A DNA stretch of 64,000 bases, from positions 20,378,387 through 20,442,386 of the forward strand of contig CM034392.1 in the NCBI GenBank assembly GCA_019925095.2, given 5' to 3'. The DNA is from Dendrolimus kikuchii. Its lineage: Eukaryota; Arthropoda; Insecta; Lepidoptera; Lasiocampidae. Below, piece after piece: positions 1-12,244 of this stretch (position 1 is its first letter; the number at the start of each line of letters is the position of its first letter). Under the pieces are notes generated by a model that saw only the letters and a program-made list of their open reading frames with translations, did not search any database and was not told the DNA's origin. The position numbers were made by a program, and so were the translations under genes.

Positions 1-1970
1 AGTGAGTTCTTTACCATCCAATCCCCTTCAATTCTATGTTTATAGGTTGATATTATATGTTCTGAGTTAAGAATTACTAAGTACTGTTCTGGAATATGGA
101 CCAAAGTATTTCCAGATTATATTTTATAAATTGACCACAACTAAGTATGGCACAGCATTAAAATATAGGGTCTCATGTACTTTAAATACATTAGCGTGCC
201 ATTGTTTAAAAGACCCACTAACCAAGAATTCAGAAATAAAAAATCGTGCGTCTTATAAAATACAAATAAGTTATGTAACATATAAAATCATTAGATGTTT
301 TAAATATATTTTCTTTTATTTTTTCCACTAGGCTATCAGTCAGGGTTACTTGAAATGTTGCCAGCTAGTTACACTTGGCCATGAATCATGTTGTATTCTG
401 ACATATCTTACAAAGTGTACTTATAAATAGATGGATTATTAGGAATTCAAATAGTTATATTTTATATCGCCTTCGAGGTTCTTAGATGAATGATTTTTAT
501 GATTTCATGCATTAAAAGCAAAAAATATACAATATTATATTTAGTTTAAATAATAGATCAATTTGTATAGGCATATTCTCTTATTCATACACTGTAAGTT
601 TAAGCTCTTACATTATTAGTTGCCTTAACCAGTTGCGGTATTAGCAATCGCTATGTATTATGAGCATTAAAGTTACTCGTCTGCATATGCTAATAGCACA
701 TCGCGATGACCTGAAACTTGATGGTTTTGCGATTTAGGTGAGCAATCCACAAACCACTACTAAGAATTTTATCGATGTCGAAATGGGGACTGCCTTTAAA
801 GCCTGCTTTTACTAGAAATAAGAACATCCAGAACAGGTCAATACACTAATGAGGATCCCGCCAAAGGTTTCTCGCAACACTACGATATCGTATTTTTAAC
901 AAGATTTCATAATGTTCCTTTTATACCGGCAGCACATTCGGCAATACGAATACCCATAGGCGACAGACAGTACATGCTTTATTTGGTGGGCTGTAAGCTT
1001 GTCTGTGGATTTCCAATAACAAAATGTATTCGTGATAGAGTAGTTGACAGTAAAATGAACTGAGATACTTTTTATCACCTTACAAAAGCCTCCTTGTTAT
1101 TGTATAATTATAGCACATTATGACGTCATCATTTTAACCAGTTATGTTGCTTCATTTATTATTGTTTAAACGGTATGTATTATTGTTGCTATCGTGATGG
1201 TTTAAAAGTTTATTTAATTATTTCCTCTACCCTATTGTAACTTATGGAAATTAAGACCTTTATTTCTTCAATCTAAGATCAAGATTTTTTCGTCACTTGT
1301 CTTATTAGTCAATACAAACATGACAACAGATTGATTGATTACAAATCACTTTACGCTAAAACGGATGTTTGTCTTTTGGATCTGTATTTGTTTACAAAAC
1401 AGAGTTTATCCTTTCTAAAAGTTATGATTAATATACAAGTTGGTCTGAAATCGCTTTGTAGCACGCGAACCAGAACGAATATACGTACAAAATGTGAGTT
1501 ATTAAAAATCACAGGATAATAAAGATAACATAACTGCGAAATGCGTTTGGGAATATCCAAATAAATTCATCAAAATGACGTGGCTTCAAATCCTGGCAAA
1601 AACCGCTTAGAATGTTTATTAAGTATAATGTGCATTTTGTTTTTATTTCTATGATGACGAGTTAAGAAAATATCACGAGGAATTATGTATATACTAATAT
1701 TTAGTCGCAAATTTGATAGGAAATTAGACCCAGACTACCTATTTCCATTTGTCGCGGCACTATTTTTACACTAGTTACGCGTCAGTCGTCACACATCACA
1801 CTAACCACGGGAGAAAGTCATCTTTTGTTCAGATTTTTATATTCTAATCTGAACAATATACACGAATATAGTTTTCCTACATAAGATATTGTAGATAATT
1901 ATTAATAACTTCCGAGCGCCTAAATAGGTCATTTTCGCATATTCATATTATGATGAACATGACAAGTATC
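1..1970. other. AT-rich non-coding sequence
   Basis: No ORF with recognisable protein similarity and no exon-like stretch is visible on either strand. The only discrete site noticed is a palindromic CRE/ATF-type octamer TGACGTCA at 1121-1128. The stretch is upstream DNA or intron 1 of SERCA, because the first SERCA exon present in the window is already the second coding exon. Confidence 0.5.
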
Positions 1971-1989
1971 AACATAAAGTGGAACTTTA

Positions 1990-2315
1990 TGTTATACTAG
2001 AATATGCCCGCGACTTCGTCCAAGCTTGACTTGAAATTCCCGCGGGATTCCCGGGATGAAAAATATTATACACTTATATTATACATACATTATACTCTAG
2101 TTGCGCCCGCGGTTTCACCCGCGCGGTGATGAAAAATCGTCATATTTTGGATAATTCACACTATATCTTTATAAATTATAGCCTATGTGTTATTCTGATG
2201 TGTAAGCTATTGTAAAGTTTCATCAAAATCCATTCAGTAGTTTTTGCGTGAAAGAGTAACAAACATACATACATTCTTACAAACTTTCGCGTTTATAATA
2301 TGTATAGAGATTTTA
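1990..2315. repeat. Lepidopteran interspersed repeat (RTE-like LINE/SINE 3' region)
   Basis: Two phrases typical of very abundant lepidopteran repeats are present. One is a 'cgcgacttcgtcc ... cccgcgggattcccgggat' block. The other is a 3' end reading 'catcaaaatccattcagtag' plus 'tttttgcgtgaaagagtaac' and ending in 'tttcgcgtttataatatg'. It is non-coding. Related 3' ends recur near 4545-4615 and 61930-62015. Confidence 0.6.
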
Positions 2316-2329
2316 TTGTATAAAATTTG

Positions 2330-2615
2330 CTATCGATCAGTGAAAAAAACACATTAGAATTCGAGTTTTTTTTTCTGGCCATTTTAAATAATTCTCAGAA
2401 AAGTTCTCGCAGGATTCCTAGAATAAAAAGTAGCGCAGATTTTAAGAATTTGCTGTCGATCAGCAAAAACCGCATCAGTTTTTCCATGAATCCCGAACAA
2501 GTAGACAAGAAATCTAAAAACAAATGCATCGTGTTCTCCATCGTTTGTATAGTGTATTCCAGCTGTTTTTTTTTAAATAGCTTCAATGTGCAGACATGGC
2601 ATTTTTAGAATTTTA
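2330..2615. repeat. Interspersed repeat, copy in opposite orientation at about 20320
   Basis: The phrases 'ctgtcgatcagcaaaaaccgc', 'tgaatcccgaacaagtagac' and 'gtgtattccagctgttttt' reappear in reverse complement in the SERCA intron at about 20320-20640 with moderate divergence. The two copies are about 18 kb apart and inverted. No coding capacity is visible. Confidence 0.55.
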
Positions 2616-2959
2616 TAACATAGATTTTACCAGAATAATATTTAGACACGTGTCAATTTCACTATGCGACTCTCCAACGTCGACCTCTTTAGGCTGTCTG
2701 TTCTACTTTGAGAACAAATAAGCATTAGTTATTAAGGTATTCTAGGCTTTTCTTTATCTCCGACAGATTATTTTATATCTTCGTCGCAGACACCTCCAAG
2801 GCCTCAATTCTGCTATTACAATAACGTCAGAATCTTCGAACACTACTCTAGTGTACTCTCTACTCTGGATGGTCATTATACCTGTTTTTCATACACAAAT
2901 AACCATTATAACGCCAGTGGTCGACCTTTCTGCCGATATTGTAATATCAAATTTTTTTT

Positions 2960-3300
2960 TTTTTTCAAATTTTATCCGTGCTGGAACGGAGAAAGAATAC
3001 AATTTCCTGCGGCCGGGCGGCCTGTCGTAAGAGGCGACAAAACAACCCACAGCCAGGTGGTAGGGCATTTGCCCGACTGGATGGCTACCACCCCTGGTCT
3101 AAAGTATGTCGCCATAACAACCTTGAGTTGTGTTCCGGTATTAATGATCAGGTTCCAGTCTCCCTTAAGAGAGCAGCAGCGCATTTGTAGCACTTTTGGT
3201 GTTGCAAATGTCTATAGGCGATGGTAACCGCTTTCCATTAAGTAGGCCGTCTGCCTGTCTGCTGAGCTCCTGCAACAAAAAAAAAAAAATCAAAACTGGG
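2960..3300 (+). repeat. SINE-like repeat, GC-rich, ending in poly(A)
   Basis: A GC-rich block ('gcggccgggcggcctgtcgt' onward) is followed by the lepidopteran SINE/LINE-tail phrase 'gtgttgcaaatgtctatagg' and ends in A-rich sequence near 3280-3292. About 200 bp of it recurs in inverted orientation at 3655-3945. The two ORFs that cross it are by-products of the GC content. Confidence 0.6.
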
Positions 3301-3654
3301 GCCCAGGACGCTACCGGAGATGTCTGCGACCTCCAAAATTTTAATTCTCTGAATACAAAGTAACTTAAACCTAACCTTAGTTCGCAGAAACATTCCAAGA
3401 CTTGATAAAAGATAGTTGCAGAATTCATGAACCTACCTTTTCTCCCAATTTATTAATTTAATCCAAATGAAAAGAAGAGTAACAAACATGAACAGTCTTA
3501 GGGTTCCGTTGCTATTTTGGCATAAATGGAACTTTTATCATACTGTTACGTCCGCCTATTATATGTTACTAATGTTATCAATAACAGCTGAGTCTGTTCA
3601 GATGAAATTTGACAGGCAGCTGTATCGCGAGAACACTTAAAATTAGAATTAAGT

Positions 3655-3945
3655 TTTTTTTTATTGCTGAAGCACAGCACACATGCTGACGGCCCAACTG
3701 TGGTGGAATGTGGTTAACATCGCCCATGGACATTAGGTTGTTGACCAGAGGTGCCGCCAATGTGCTTCGAAGGGGAAATGGCCGCTGATGCCGGAACAAA
3801 ACTCAAAGTTGTTATGGCGGCACACTCTAGACCAAGGGTGATAACCACCCAGACGGGCAAATGCCCTACCACCTGGCTGTGGGTTGTTTTATCGCCTCTT
3901 ACAACAGGCCGCCCGGCTGTGGGACTTAATATTCTTTTTCCGTCC
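3655..3945 (-). repeat. Inverted copy of the 2960-3300 SINE-like repeat
   Basis: Read on the minus strand it contains the same 'gggcggcctgttgtaagagg' and 'ccaggtggtagggcatttgc' phrases as the plus-strand copy 700 bp upstream. A poly(T) at its left edge (3654-3663) marks the 3' end of the minus-oriented insert. Confidence 0.6.
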
Positions 3946-4236
3946 CTTCAATTATTTAATTATGGATAACAAAAAATGTAGTGAAATGTACATAAACGTG
4001 TAAGGGTAGTGTTAGTTAGATATGTCTTCAAAAGTCATAGTTAGTTTCCTTATTAACTTTTTAAGTTACTAATTAATATGTAGTCGAAGATATTCACTAC
4101 CAGTCGCAAAAGAGTGTACTCCCTCTATGTATGTTGAACTATGAGATGAAAATATTATCCCATTTCCCGGAATAAAAAGTATCGTATATACAGTCTCTAT
4201 TAAGACTATCTGTTCTATTAAGACTATTAAGACTCC

Positions 4237-4390
4237 TGACTCTGTCAAGAGCCTTAAGAACAGACGAGCGTGCATAACAAGAGCTATGAATGTCAAAGAA
4301 GCGAGTCAGGTGTGTAAGAACAAGCCTGAATGGCGCTCTGTTGTTCGTGCCTACCCCGCAAGGGAACTGGCGTGAAGCTATGTATGTATG
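4237..4390 (+). mobile_element. 5'-truncated LINE fragment (TATG-tail family), copy 1
   Basis: It encodes only the last ~45 residues of the LINE ORF: 'LKNRRACITRAMNVKEAS'-like followed by 'KPEWRSVVRAYPARELA'. It ends in a (TATG)n tail. The 3' flank begins 'tattaagacta' (4391-4401) and the same string lies 5' of the insert, consistent with a target-site duplication. The 5' flank has tandem copies of this string, so the exact 5' edge is uncertain. Confidence 0.75.
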
Positions 4391-4401
4391 TATTAAGACT
4401 A

Positions 4402-7400
4402 CATTTCGCACCCTTAAAATTATAGACGCAAATCAAAATTTTGAGTCATTGAATATAAATATCTAACACATAAAAAATAAGGTACAAAATTAAATAACTT
4501 GATATTTTTAATTAGGTCTCTATTATTCTAAGGGTGCGTTATACTAAATTTCAGCAAAATCTCTCTCGTACTTTTACGTGAAAGCGTAACAGACAGTTAC
4601 TTTCGCATGTATTGTATTAGTATATTCAGTATGGATTTTCGATTGAATGTCTATTATGGTTCTGGAGCCAAATGACAAAAACACTAGATGTTCGTCACCA
4701 CTACAGAATTCTTCACTGAGCGCAAGCTAAAACACACTTGGCCTATTTTTCATGTTCCAATATGACTCAACTTTGGTAAATAACTATGGTTATCTTATTC
4801 CAAACATTTGCCATGCATAATCTGACTAATAATAAAGGAGTGGATATAGTCGAGTTTGTTTATAATATTTTACGTTTATATCTTTTATTAGGTGACCAGT
4901 TGGGCCAGCTATTTTCCTTCACGTATACTCGACAATCCTATTGGAAACCATATCATATTCTATTATAGATATGTGATCGTATAACCTGACTTGGAATACA
5001 TTTTATTTAAATTCATCTTTCAGTTGAATAATATTTGGAATCTTTTAGTTCCAAATGACCAATTTATTATATATTGTCTCACGCCTAGTTGTCATCAAAC
5101 TTGCCATCTCTAATTCTCCACATATAAACAGCTCTGAAGGCTATACAAACCTGGTTCTGTTGGACAAAAATGTTTATATCGCAACTACTTGTTACAAACG
5201 ATACGGTCCTTCGACAGATTTGGCCCGACTATAGAAGCGGAATACTTAATAGGAATGATAATCGGCCTCTAAAAACGTAATGAGACTATGCATGTACTTA
5301 ATACAAATACGACTTATTTTTTTATATGATGTGTCTTTATTGCTGTAGAATTACATGTCTAACGTTATTTTTTATTTAATTCCTTTTGTTTACAGATTTT
5401 AATTAGGTAATAAAAAGTGTTAAATATGCGCAGGATATTTAAAATCGCCAAACGCAATTCTATTTGTTAATCAAATGGAAAAATGTAGTCATTTATCATT
5501 TTGACAACTTCAGGTAGTCAACAAAGGCGCACTTACTGCGTAGTGTTTTTAGTTTTGTGATTGTTTTTCTCGTCATTTATTATTGTCGTTTCGTGAAATA
5601 TTGTTGTCTCTTTTTATAGCCTTACAACATTTTCGTCCTACGTTCGCATATTTTGGAACAGAAAAAGTACTTTATTGGGTGTAATTTTCACAGTTTGGCA
5701 CAATACAATATCTATAAGATGGATTTTTGGTTCTTTCATGATCTGTATCTATTATATCTAGTTTAAAATTGAAAACACTGATAAAGATGAACATGTAAAT
5801 CTACACTGAGAAAGAACTATGACGTCATCAAAAGCCCGCGAAAATAGTAATAAATAATTTAAAAAAATTGATATGGACATTTCCTACAGTATTTTTATTT
5901 TTTACTATAATAAAACGATGTAAACAATTATTTAAATAATACAATAAAAAATATGCATGTTCCCCATTCCGGAAATCTCCAAAATGCTACATAATTGGTT
6001 AGCGCCGTAGATGATTTTTCTATAGCTTTGTGACTTTTTAATATTGCACCAATTCAATCAAAAATTTAGAGTCTTGACTGATTCTATCTAAACAATATAT
6101 TTTAAATATTAAAACTTCTAATAGCAAGAGAATATTGTCTTGTTGGAGTTAGGAGCTTTTCAGAGCTACATTATAATGCGATTGTCGTTCCTAGTATTAT
6201 TTTTCCACGATATTGACCTTTTAATTTTTAAATCCGTAAAGGCTGTTCACGGTTTTTAAAAAAAATATTTCAACTGCGTGACTTTGTTGTCATTAAAAGT
6301 GTTTAGCGCTGAATCAGAGTTTAAACTCTTTTATAAATACCATGAATAGGTTGGGAAAGAGAAATGTATATTAACATTAACCCAGCTGTGTTTGCCCAAA
6401 GTAGACATGTTAAAAATTGTTATTGGCCTCTTGTAATTAAACTAACATCTAATTTTCCGGCTCATGGTAGCACTAACTGCCACGCTCACAGTCGATAATG
6501 TTTTCTTTTTATGCCTTTAAGTAACTTACGTCATTTAGTAGCAAACATTAAGTTATGTATATAACTTAGTTTTGAGTGACGAACAAATAAATAATTTTCT
6601 AACATAAAATTAATTTTATTTATTCTTTCAATTAATTGCTGTTTAATTCTGTGAGGTGTGTGTATAAGTTAAAGTGTTGTTGTACGCTTGTTATTTGTAT
6701 AACAAGCGTAAATGTTTAGTGTGGGAATTTAGTGTCTATCGTTAAGTTTATTTATCTATGCATTTTCTAGTTTTTAGTTATATACTTATTTAACTACCGT
6801 CTTCTTAAATGTGTTAGATTTAAAAATGTATGGTTTTATCATTTAATAAAAACGAGCAAAGCATCTGTTATCTGACTCAGATTAGGATGTAGGCGACACT
6901 ATCTGCCTCGATGTCTGAGTATTACCACGACGATATTCGTGTAATAACTAGTAAATCTTTAACACAGCAGACAGGATGTCTGCAATCTCTGTTTGTAAAA
7001 TAAAACAAAATATCAATTGTTCTGAACATAGATGCAAGGTTTAAGCTACTGTTACGTCTATTTACGAAGTTAACAGCTTAGCGGCTAACGTACTCCCATT
7101 ACATTCATATAACTTGGCTTTAAATCTTGGCTGGCAAACATGTCTAAGGCAGTATTTCTAGCCTAAGATGTTATTGTAATATTATCACACAAACCAAGTG
7201 CTGACGATGAATGAAAAATCTATATGAAATCTGCGCATCGAAATAGCTGATGTGATTATCTGCCAATCCGCCTAAGTCAAGCCTGAAGGGTACTGTCCGT
7301 TCCCTAGAATATGGGAAGACTCCAACCCACACTGGGACATTTATAAGATATTTTTACATAGTACGAAACAAAGTCATTTTCCGCGTCTATCTGTCTGTCC

Positions 7401-8630
7401 GTATATCCGCTAACTCCTAAACCACCCAAAGGATTTTTAAATGGTTTAATTTTTATGTAACTAAAATAAAACTGCCTCCTAGAGTTTGACCCACGACGTA
7501 GCTACGAAGAAAACTAGTTAAATTATAATAAATCTGTTTGATGGTATGTATAAAAATATTCAATATAAGCAATATTTTTCTAGTGGTTTATTCGTACTTA
7601 GGATACGGCTGTAAGCGAGAAATGGGTTGCCGATAAGTGATGTGTATAGACGTAGATTGTGTGTGGCTTGGAAAAATATTTATTTATAGACGCACAAGTG
7701 CGGTCGGTGAGAGGGTGCCAGTGGTGCGTATGCCCGAGCACACCTCGGCCCGACCAACAGGGACGGCCCTTCAACCGTGTGTAACACAATTTAACACCTA
7801 TTAAAATAATATTAGCTCGCAACTCACCTGCAAATAACCCAGTACTATAGTATATATAACGTCAGCATAGATGTAATTAGCAGTATGCAATTATTATTAT
7901 TTTTTAACCATAATCAACACTTAGTTATTAGGAAATATTATATCTACACACACTGGTAAATAAAATAGACATAAATAAATGTAACAATATATAGAATATA
8001 GTAACTAATAGGTACATAGATAAAAATAATTATAGTATTATATAAGTAAACAGAAATAGTGTGTAAATGTATAGCACAAAAAAGCTCTGCCCCTGAGACT
8101 GGAAGGCGATATAAAAAACAAAAAAATCCCAGTAATGACCTTTCTTACATGAAAGTACATTGCGACATTGTTAGACCAATGGTCGGTTCCTATATCGGTT
8201 GAATTTTGACACAATTGGACAGTTGGTAAGATAGAGGAATCGGTCCTTAGAATTCAGTTACAAGCAACGTGTAGTCTTATTTATTGTTCTCGGCGTGAAT
8301 TTGAATTGAGTTATTTAGTTCAACGGAAATGTCCTATCAAAGAAGAAACTGTTCAAACATACACAAACGCGAATTAGATAGCTGTTATATTCTTAGATAA
8401 AAAGAATTAGGTAGCGCGAGTGAATTACCCATAATAATGTATGAATATGCAAGTATGATTGTTCGAATGTTTGTTTGTTTTTCTCGGCATTTGGGATGAT
8501 CAATCAACCTATTGTTTCAATATTTTGTGTACATATACTTTTGATAACAAAATTTAATAATATGGATAATTAATATACACGTCAAGTTTCCGTGGGATTA
8601 GCCCAGTACATAAAATCAAATGAACTGAGA
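4402..8630. other. Non-coding AT-rich stretch
   Basis: No coding exon was recognised. 4545-4615 and about 7370-7510 resemble decayed lepidopteran RTE-type repeat ends ('ctgtctgtccgtatatccgc'). A second palindromic TGACGTCA lies at about 5820. Nothing else could be supported. Confidence 0.4.
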
Positions 8631-8634
8631 GCCT

Positions 8635-8989
8635 AAAGCGGCCGCTTTTGCAGATTCGTCTGACAAATGTGACTAGTATCAAAATATATTGCTGCACTTT
8701 TTGCTGTTGCATGTCCCATACCTCTGCCCTCCTTATAGCAAATGGCGGTTTCGAAAAAAACGCGGTAAACATATTTTTAGATATTTAAGCCACATGTCTA
8801 TGTTGTGTAACTTTTTAATGTATCTAAAAAACAATTTAAAAAAGAAATAAGTTTTATAGATTAGAATAGGTCAGAGCCTTTTTGGATACCATTTCTGCAA
8901 AAAATGAAAAACCCAAAGATGTCGATTATTGCAAGTGCAATTAGTAGGGCATGCCTGTCTCTAAGCGATTCTCGAAAAGCGGCCGCTTT
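8635..8989. repeat. Pair of identical 14-bp palindromes, inverted ~17-bp arms
   Basis: AAAGCGGCCGCTTT occurs at 8635-8648 and 8976-8989, 341 bp apart in very AT-rich surroundings. Flanking bases extend the match only in inverted orientation (CTAAAGCGGCCGCTTTT read from each outer side), as in terminal inverted repeats of a short non-autonomous element. The interior has no recognisable gene and no target duplication was identified. Confidence 0.45.
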
Positions 8990-9059
8990 AGACCCTCTGA
9001 TTATCATAAAACTTGGTACATGTGTTCTTTCGTTAATCAGCATGAATATGAGACACATT

Positions 9060-10690
9060 ATTCCCTAAATTAGGACAGTTTCCGTAGCACACGATACTAC
9101 AGTATACGCGAGATAGACCGTGTGAAAAGTTTTGTTACCGCATATAACATACATAATCATAACTTCTTGTAAGTAACGAAAACAATATAGCATATAGCAT
9201 TGTAAACAAGTTTGATAGATAACCTTGAGCCGTAAACCTAACGATATTCAAACAGTATACACAACTTAAAAACAATATGTAATAAAATAATAGGCTTTAC
9301 AAGCTGCAGCTAGATCTCGTGTTTGTATATATTAATTCAATCTAACCGTCATTTTATTTCACTGAAAATTGAAATGCCTGTCGTCACCGGTACTTGAGAA
9401 CTAGCTGCCGATCATGATGCGGAAATCTTAAATTGGAACAACAATGAATATCCACGTTATTTTGACGCTTATTTGAGAATAAATACATATTTACTAAGTA
9501 TGTTATCGCAAATATGAATCGTAGAATACACAAATGGAATTTATTGCGTGCTCAATGCGTAGGAAACTTACCTAATGCAAATGTTTAACAGTAGTTACGT
9601 TGGTTTTTCTTTCGTATCAAAATACTTATTTTTTCATTATCCCTTGTCAATTATCATAGATCTATATCGTATATCATTGTTTATACGTCATACAGTGCTG
9701 TGTCAGAACTTTAAATCTTTGCCTGGGATTAAAATTAAAGCAAACACTAAAGAGTCAGCTGCTTGCAATATCACCGTACTCATTTCTTGATCTAAATATA
9801 TTCGATAGGTACAAAAGTAGTTTAACAAATAAATAATGCCGAGCTTTGATCTTTCTTATCTTGTTTTGCGTTCTATACACTCCAAATTGTACTGTGGTTC
9901 TGCATTCATTAATATTTCTTTAAACAAAGTGAATTGAAAAAATTCCAAACTCTTACAAGATATTTATAACTTCCTTGCAAAGAGTGTTCAATTCCAAATG
10001 ATCAAAAATACGTATTTTAAAAAGCAAACACATTGCATTCGACAATTTTTCCCAGTAAACAGAACTACTAGCTGTTGTGTACTTATAAAATGCCAAAGAC
10101 CTTCAGAAATATTTTATAAATGTAAACGTACTACAAAGCTACAGCTTTAATATTTGTCCTCCTAACACTGTGACCGACATAGTATGCGCATTACGCATTT
10201 TGTTACTGATAACGGTACGATTTTTTCTACATTAACAGCATATACAGCCAAATCCGCAGATAGCATACTCAACGAAATATGAGACTAATTAAATGTTATA
10301 TCAATTGTAGGTTCGTCCGAAAAATTAGCTATACAATCTGAAGATATCTGAGTCTGATTCTGAGTCAAAACTGGACTAGATCAGAAACTGCAAACTCGAG
10401 CGGCGAGAATGCCGACAACTGCCGCACAGTTTCGAGTGCTTTGCGGCTGAAATATTATATAGGTACCCAGGTTTATTTTGGACGGTCTACGTTGGCGGGT
10501 TGCGTCTACGAACGCGGCTGACGCGCGATCTACACGACCATTTCTCGTTACAAAAATTTTATCTCCTCAAAAACTATCGTCACTACGAAAACTCATTAAA
10601 AATATTTAAACTCTAAACAAAGTATATTGTTTCAGCATTCCGCCTCCGTCACTATCTGTACAGGAATTGTATAATATTCATGTTTCATGC
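9060..10690. other. Non-coding stretch with a GC-richer block at 10390-10550
   Basis: No gene is visible. The segment at about 10390-10550 is distinctly GC-richer, with several CGs, than the surrounding AT-rich DNA. It lies just upstream of a TATA-like site, so a regulatory role is possible but not shown. Confidence 0.35.
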
Positions 10691-10691
10691 T

Positions 10692-10725
10692 TATATAAAA
10701 GTCCGCTTTTGTTAAAGTCAACACT
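10692..10725 (+). promoter_or_regulatory. Candidate core promoter (TATA box plus initiator-like site)
   Basis: TATATAAAAG (10692-10701) is followed about 27 bp later by a TCA-containing initiator-like site at 10718-10723, the usual TATA-to-start spacing. The GC-richer block lies upstream. No coding exon follows before the SERCA micro-exon, and the missing first SERCA coding exon was not found in between. It could therefore drive only a non-coding or unrelated transcript, or be chance. Confidence 0.22.
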
Positions 10726-11340
10726 GCGTTAACATTAATTAGAGCGAGAAATCGTTCGGTCAAGCAGATTTCTCGTTAAATCATTGTTATCACGTTGATA
10801 CGTAACAATTATTTTACGTAATGTCCACGAGAATATAACTAAACGAATGTTCACGACACAAATTATTTATTGATAAATATTATGATAATGAAGATATAGT
10901 TGTATATTTGTCACTACGAATTATATTGTGTTCCCCGATTCGTAAAAAGTAGTGGTCATCAAGTCACCTACTGGGTAAGCGAGCTCCACCATCCGAGATC
11001 GCATCGTTGTTATCGAATGCGAACCATGAATAAAAAAATATTATTTTCAGATTTTTTGGTTATTTAATGTTATCACTATATTATATCGGTGCCTGTAATT
11101 TCAATTGTGCTAAAAAGCAAAATATCATTTTCCAGATAAAAAAAATCATAGTGTGTATGTGCAAGTTCACACGCAGTGGATGTGAAACTTCAGAGAATAC
11201 TCACAGATAGTTCTTCACAATCTTTTATTAATATAAATATAAATTCCTTTAGCCTACTTCCGTCAATATATTATAATTCAAAATAAACTTGTTAAGTATC
11301 ACTTTAAATTTTTCTCTGTTTTAGTCTAAAAAATATTAAA

Positions 11341-11470
11341 TTTACTATGGCCTGGGTGTCTGCGATCGGCCTCAGAGTGATCCGTTGTATATCACCCACA
11401 TAACACAAGCGTAACTTGCTTATCTTGGGGATATACAATATGTGTGTCTATCTGCCGATTATTTATCACA
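11341..11470. repeat. Short interspersed repeat, partial copy of the 25681-26040 SINE
   Basis: 'actatggcctgggtgtctgc' through 'cacaagcgtaacttgcttat' and 'atatacaatatgtgtgt' matches 25778-25890 with substitutions. Only the 3' part, without the tRNA-like head, is present here. Confidence 0.55.
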
Positions 11471-11737
11471 GATTAGAGGAGTATGGAGGAACAAATATAT
11501 TGTACAGACCAGAATAATTGGGAGAAGAGGAAAGAAAAGAGAGAGATTGAAAACGTTACAATTATTGTAAGAAAAAGTTATTTTTCTGAAAAATAATGGA
11601 TTCTCACAACAATTGAAATTACAGTCATCTATATATTAGAAATACTGAAACGCCTTTCGTTGTTCGTTTTCGTTCGTTCGTTCTGCCTGAAAGAGTTAAT
11701 GAAATTTTAGATAAAAGAAAGGAAGAAGAAAGATTTC

Positions 11738-12118
11738 TTTGATGTCGTCAGTCATTCGTAGTCTACTGCTGGACGTAGGCCTCCCGAAGACGGCGCCACT
11801 CATCCCAGTCCTCTGTTTTCCTCATCCAACGCTTACCGGCGACCTTGCACAATTCGTCGGTCCATCAAGCTGGAGGGCGTCCAACAATACGTTTACCGAG
11901 ACGCGGTGTCCACTCCAGGACTCGTCTGCTCCATCGGCCATCGGTCCTGCGGCAGACGTGACCGGCCCACTGCCACTTCAACTTGCTAATTTTGCGAGCT
12001 ATGTCGGTTACCTTGGTTCTCTTACGGATATCCTCATTTCTAATTTTATCCACAAGAGAAACACCCAACATAGCTCGCTCCATAGCCCGTTGAGCGACTT
12101 TAAACTTGTGGACCGATC
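11738..12118 (-). mobile_element. RTE-like LINE fragment (C-terminal part of ORF2)
   Basis: On the minus strand the peptide contains AMERAMLGVSLVDKIRNEDI, then KWQWAGHVCRRTDGRW and RVLEWTPRLGKR. This is the C-terminal end of endonuclease/reverse-transcriptase ORFs of RTE-type LINEs that are common in Lepidoptera. The catalytic RT domain is absent and the reading frame breaks near 11865. A much shorter piece of the same 3' end lies at about 61688-61747. 21-bp inverted repeats lie outside it (11654-11674 and 12219-12239). Confidence 0.8.
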
Positions 12119-12244
12119 CTGCCTGATTTCTTTAAAACTACAATAATATAGTCGATATAACACAAAAATAAATGGAACATCCAATGGAAAATGTACTTAC
12201 ATAAAAAAAAAGTTTTAAAACGAAAACGAACGACGAAAGATGTT

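Noticed and set aside
2978..3190. 70-codon ORF in the GC-rich repeat near 3 kb
   Set aside because: The sequence is a repeated SINE-like element with an inverted copy at 3655-3945; no protein family fits.
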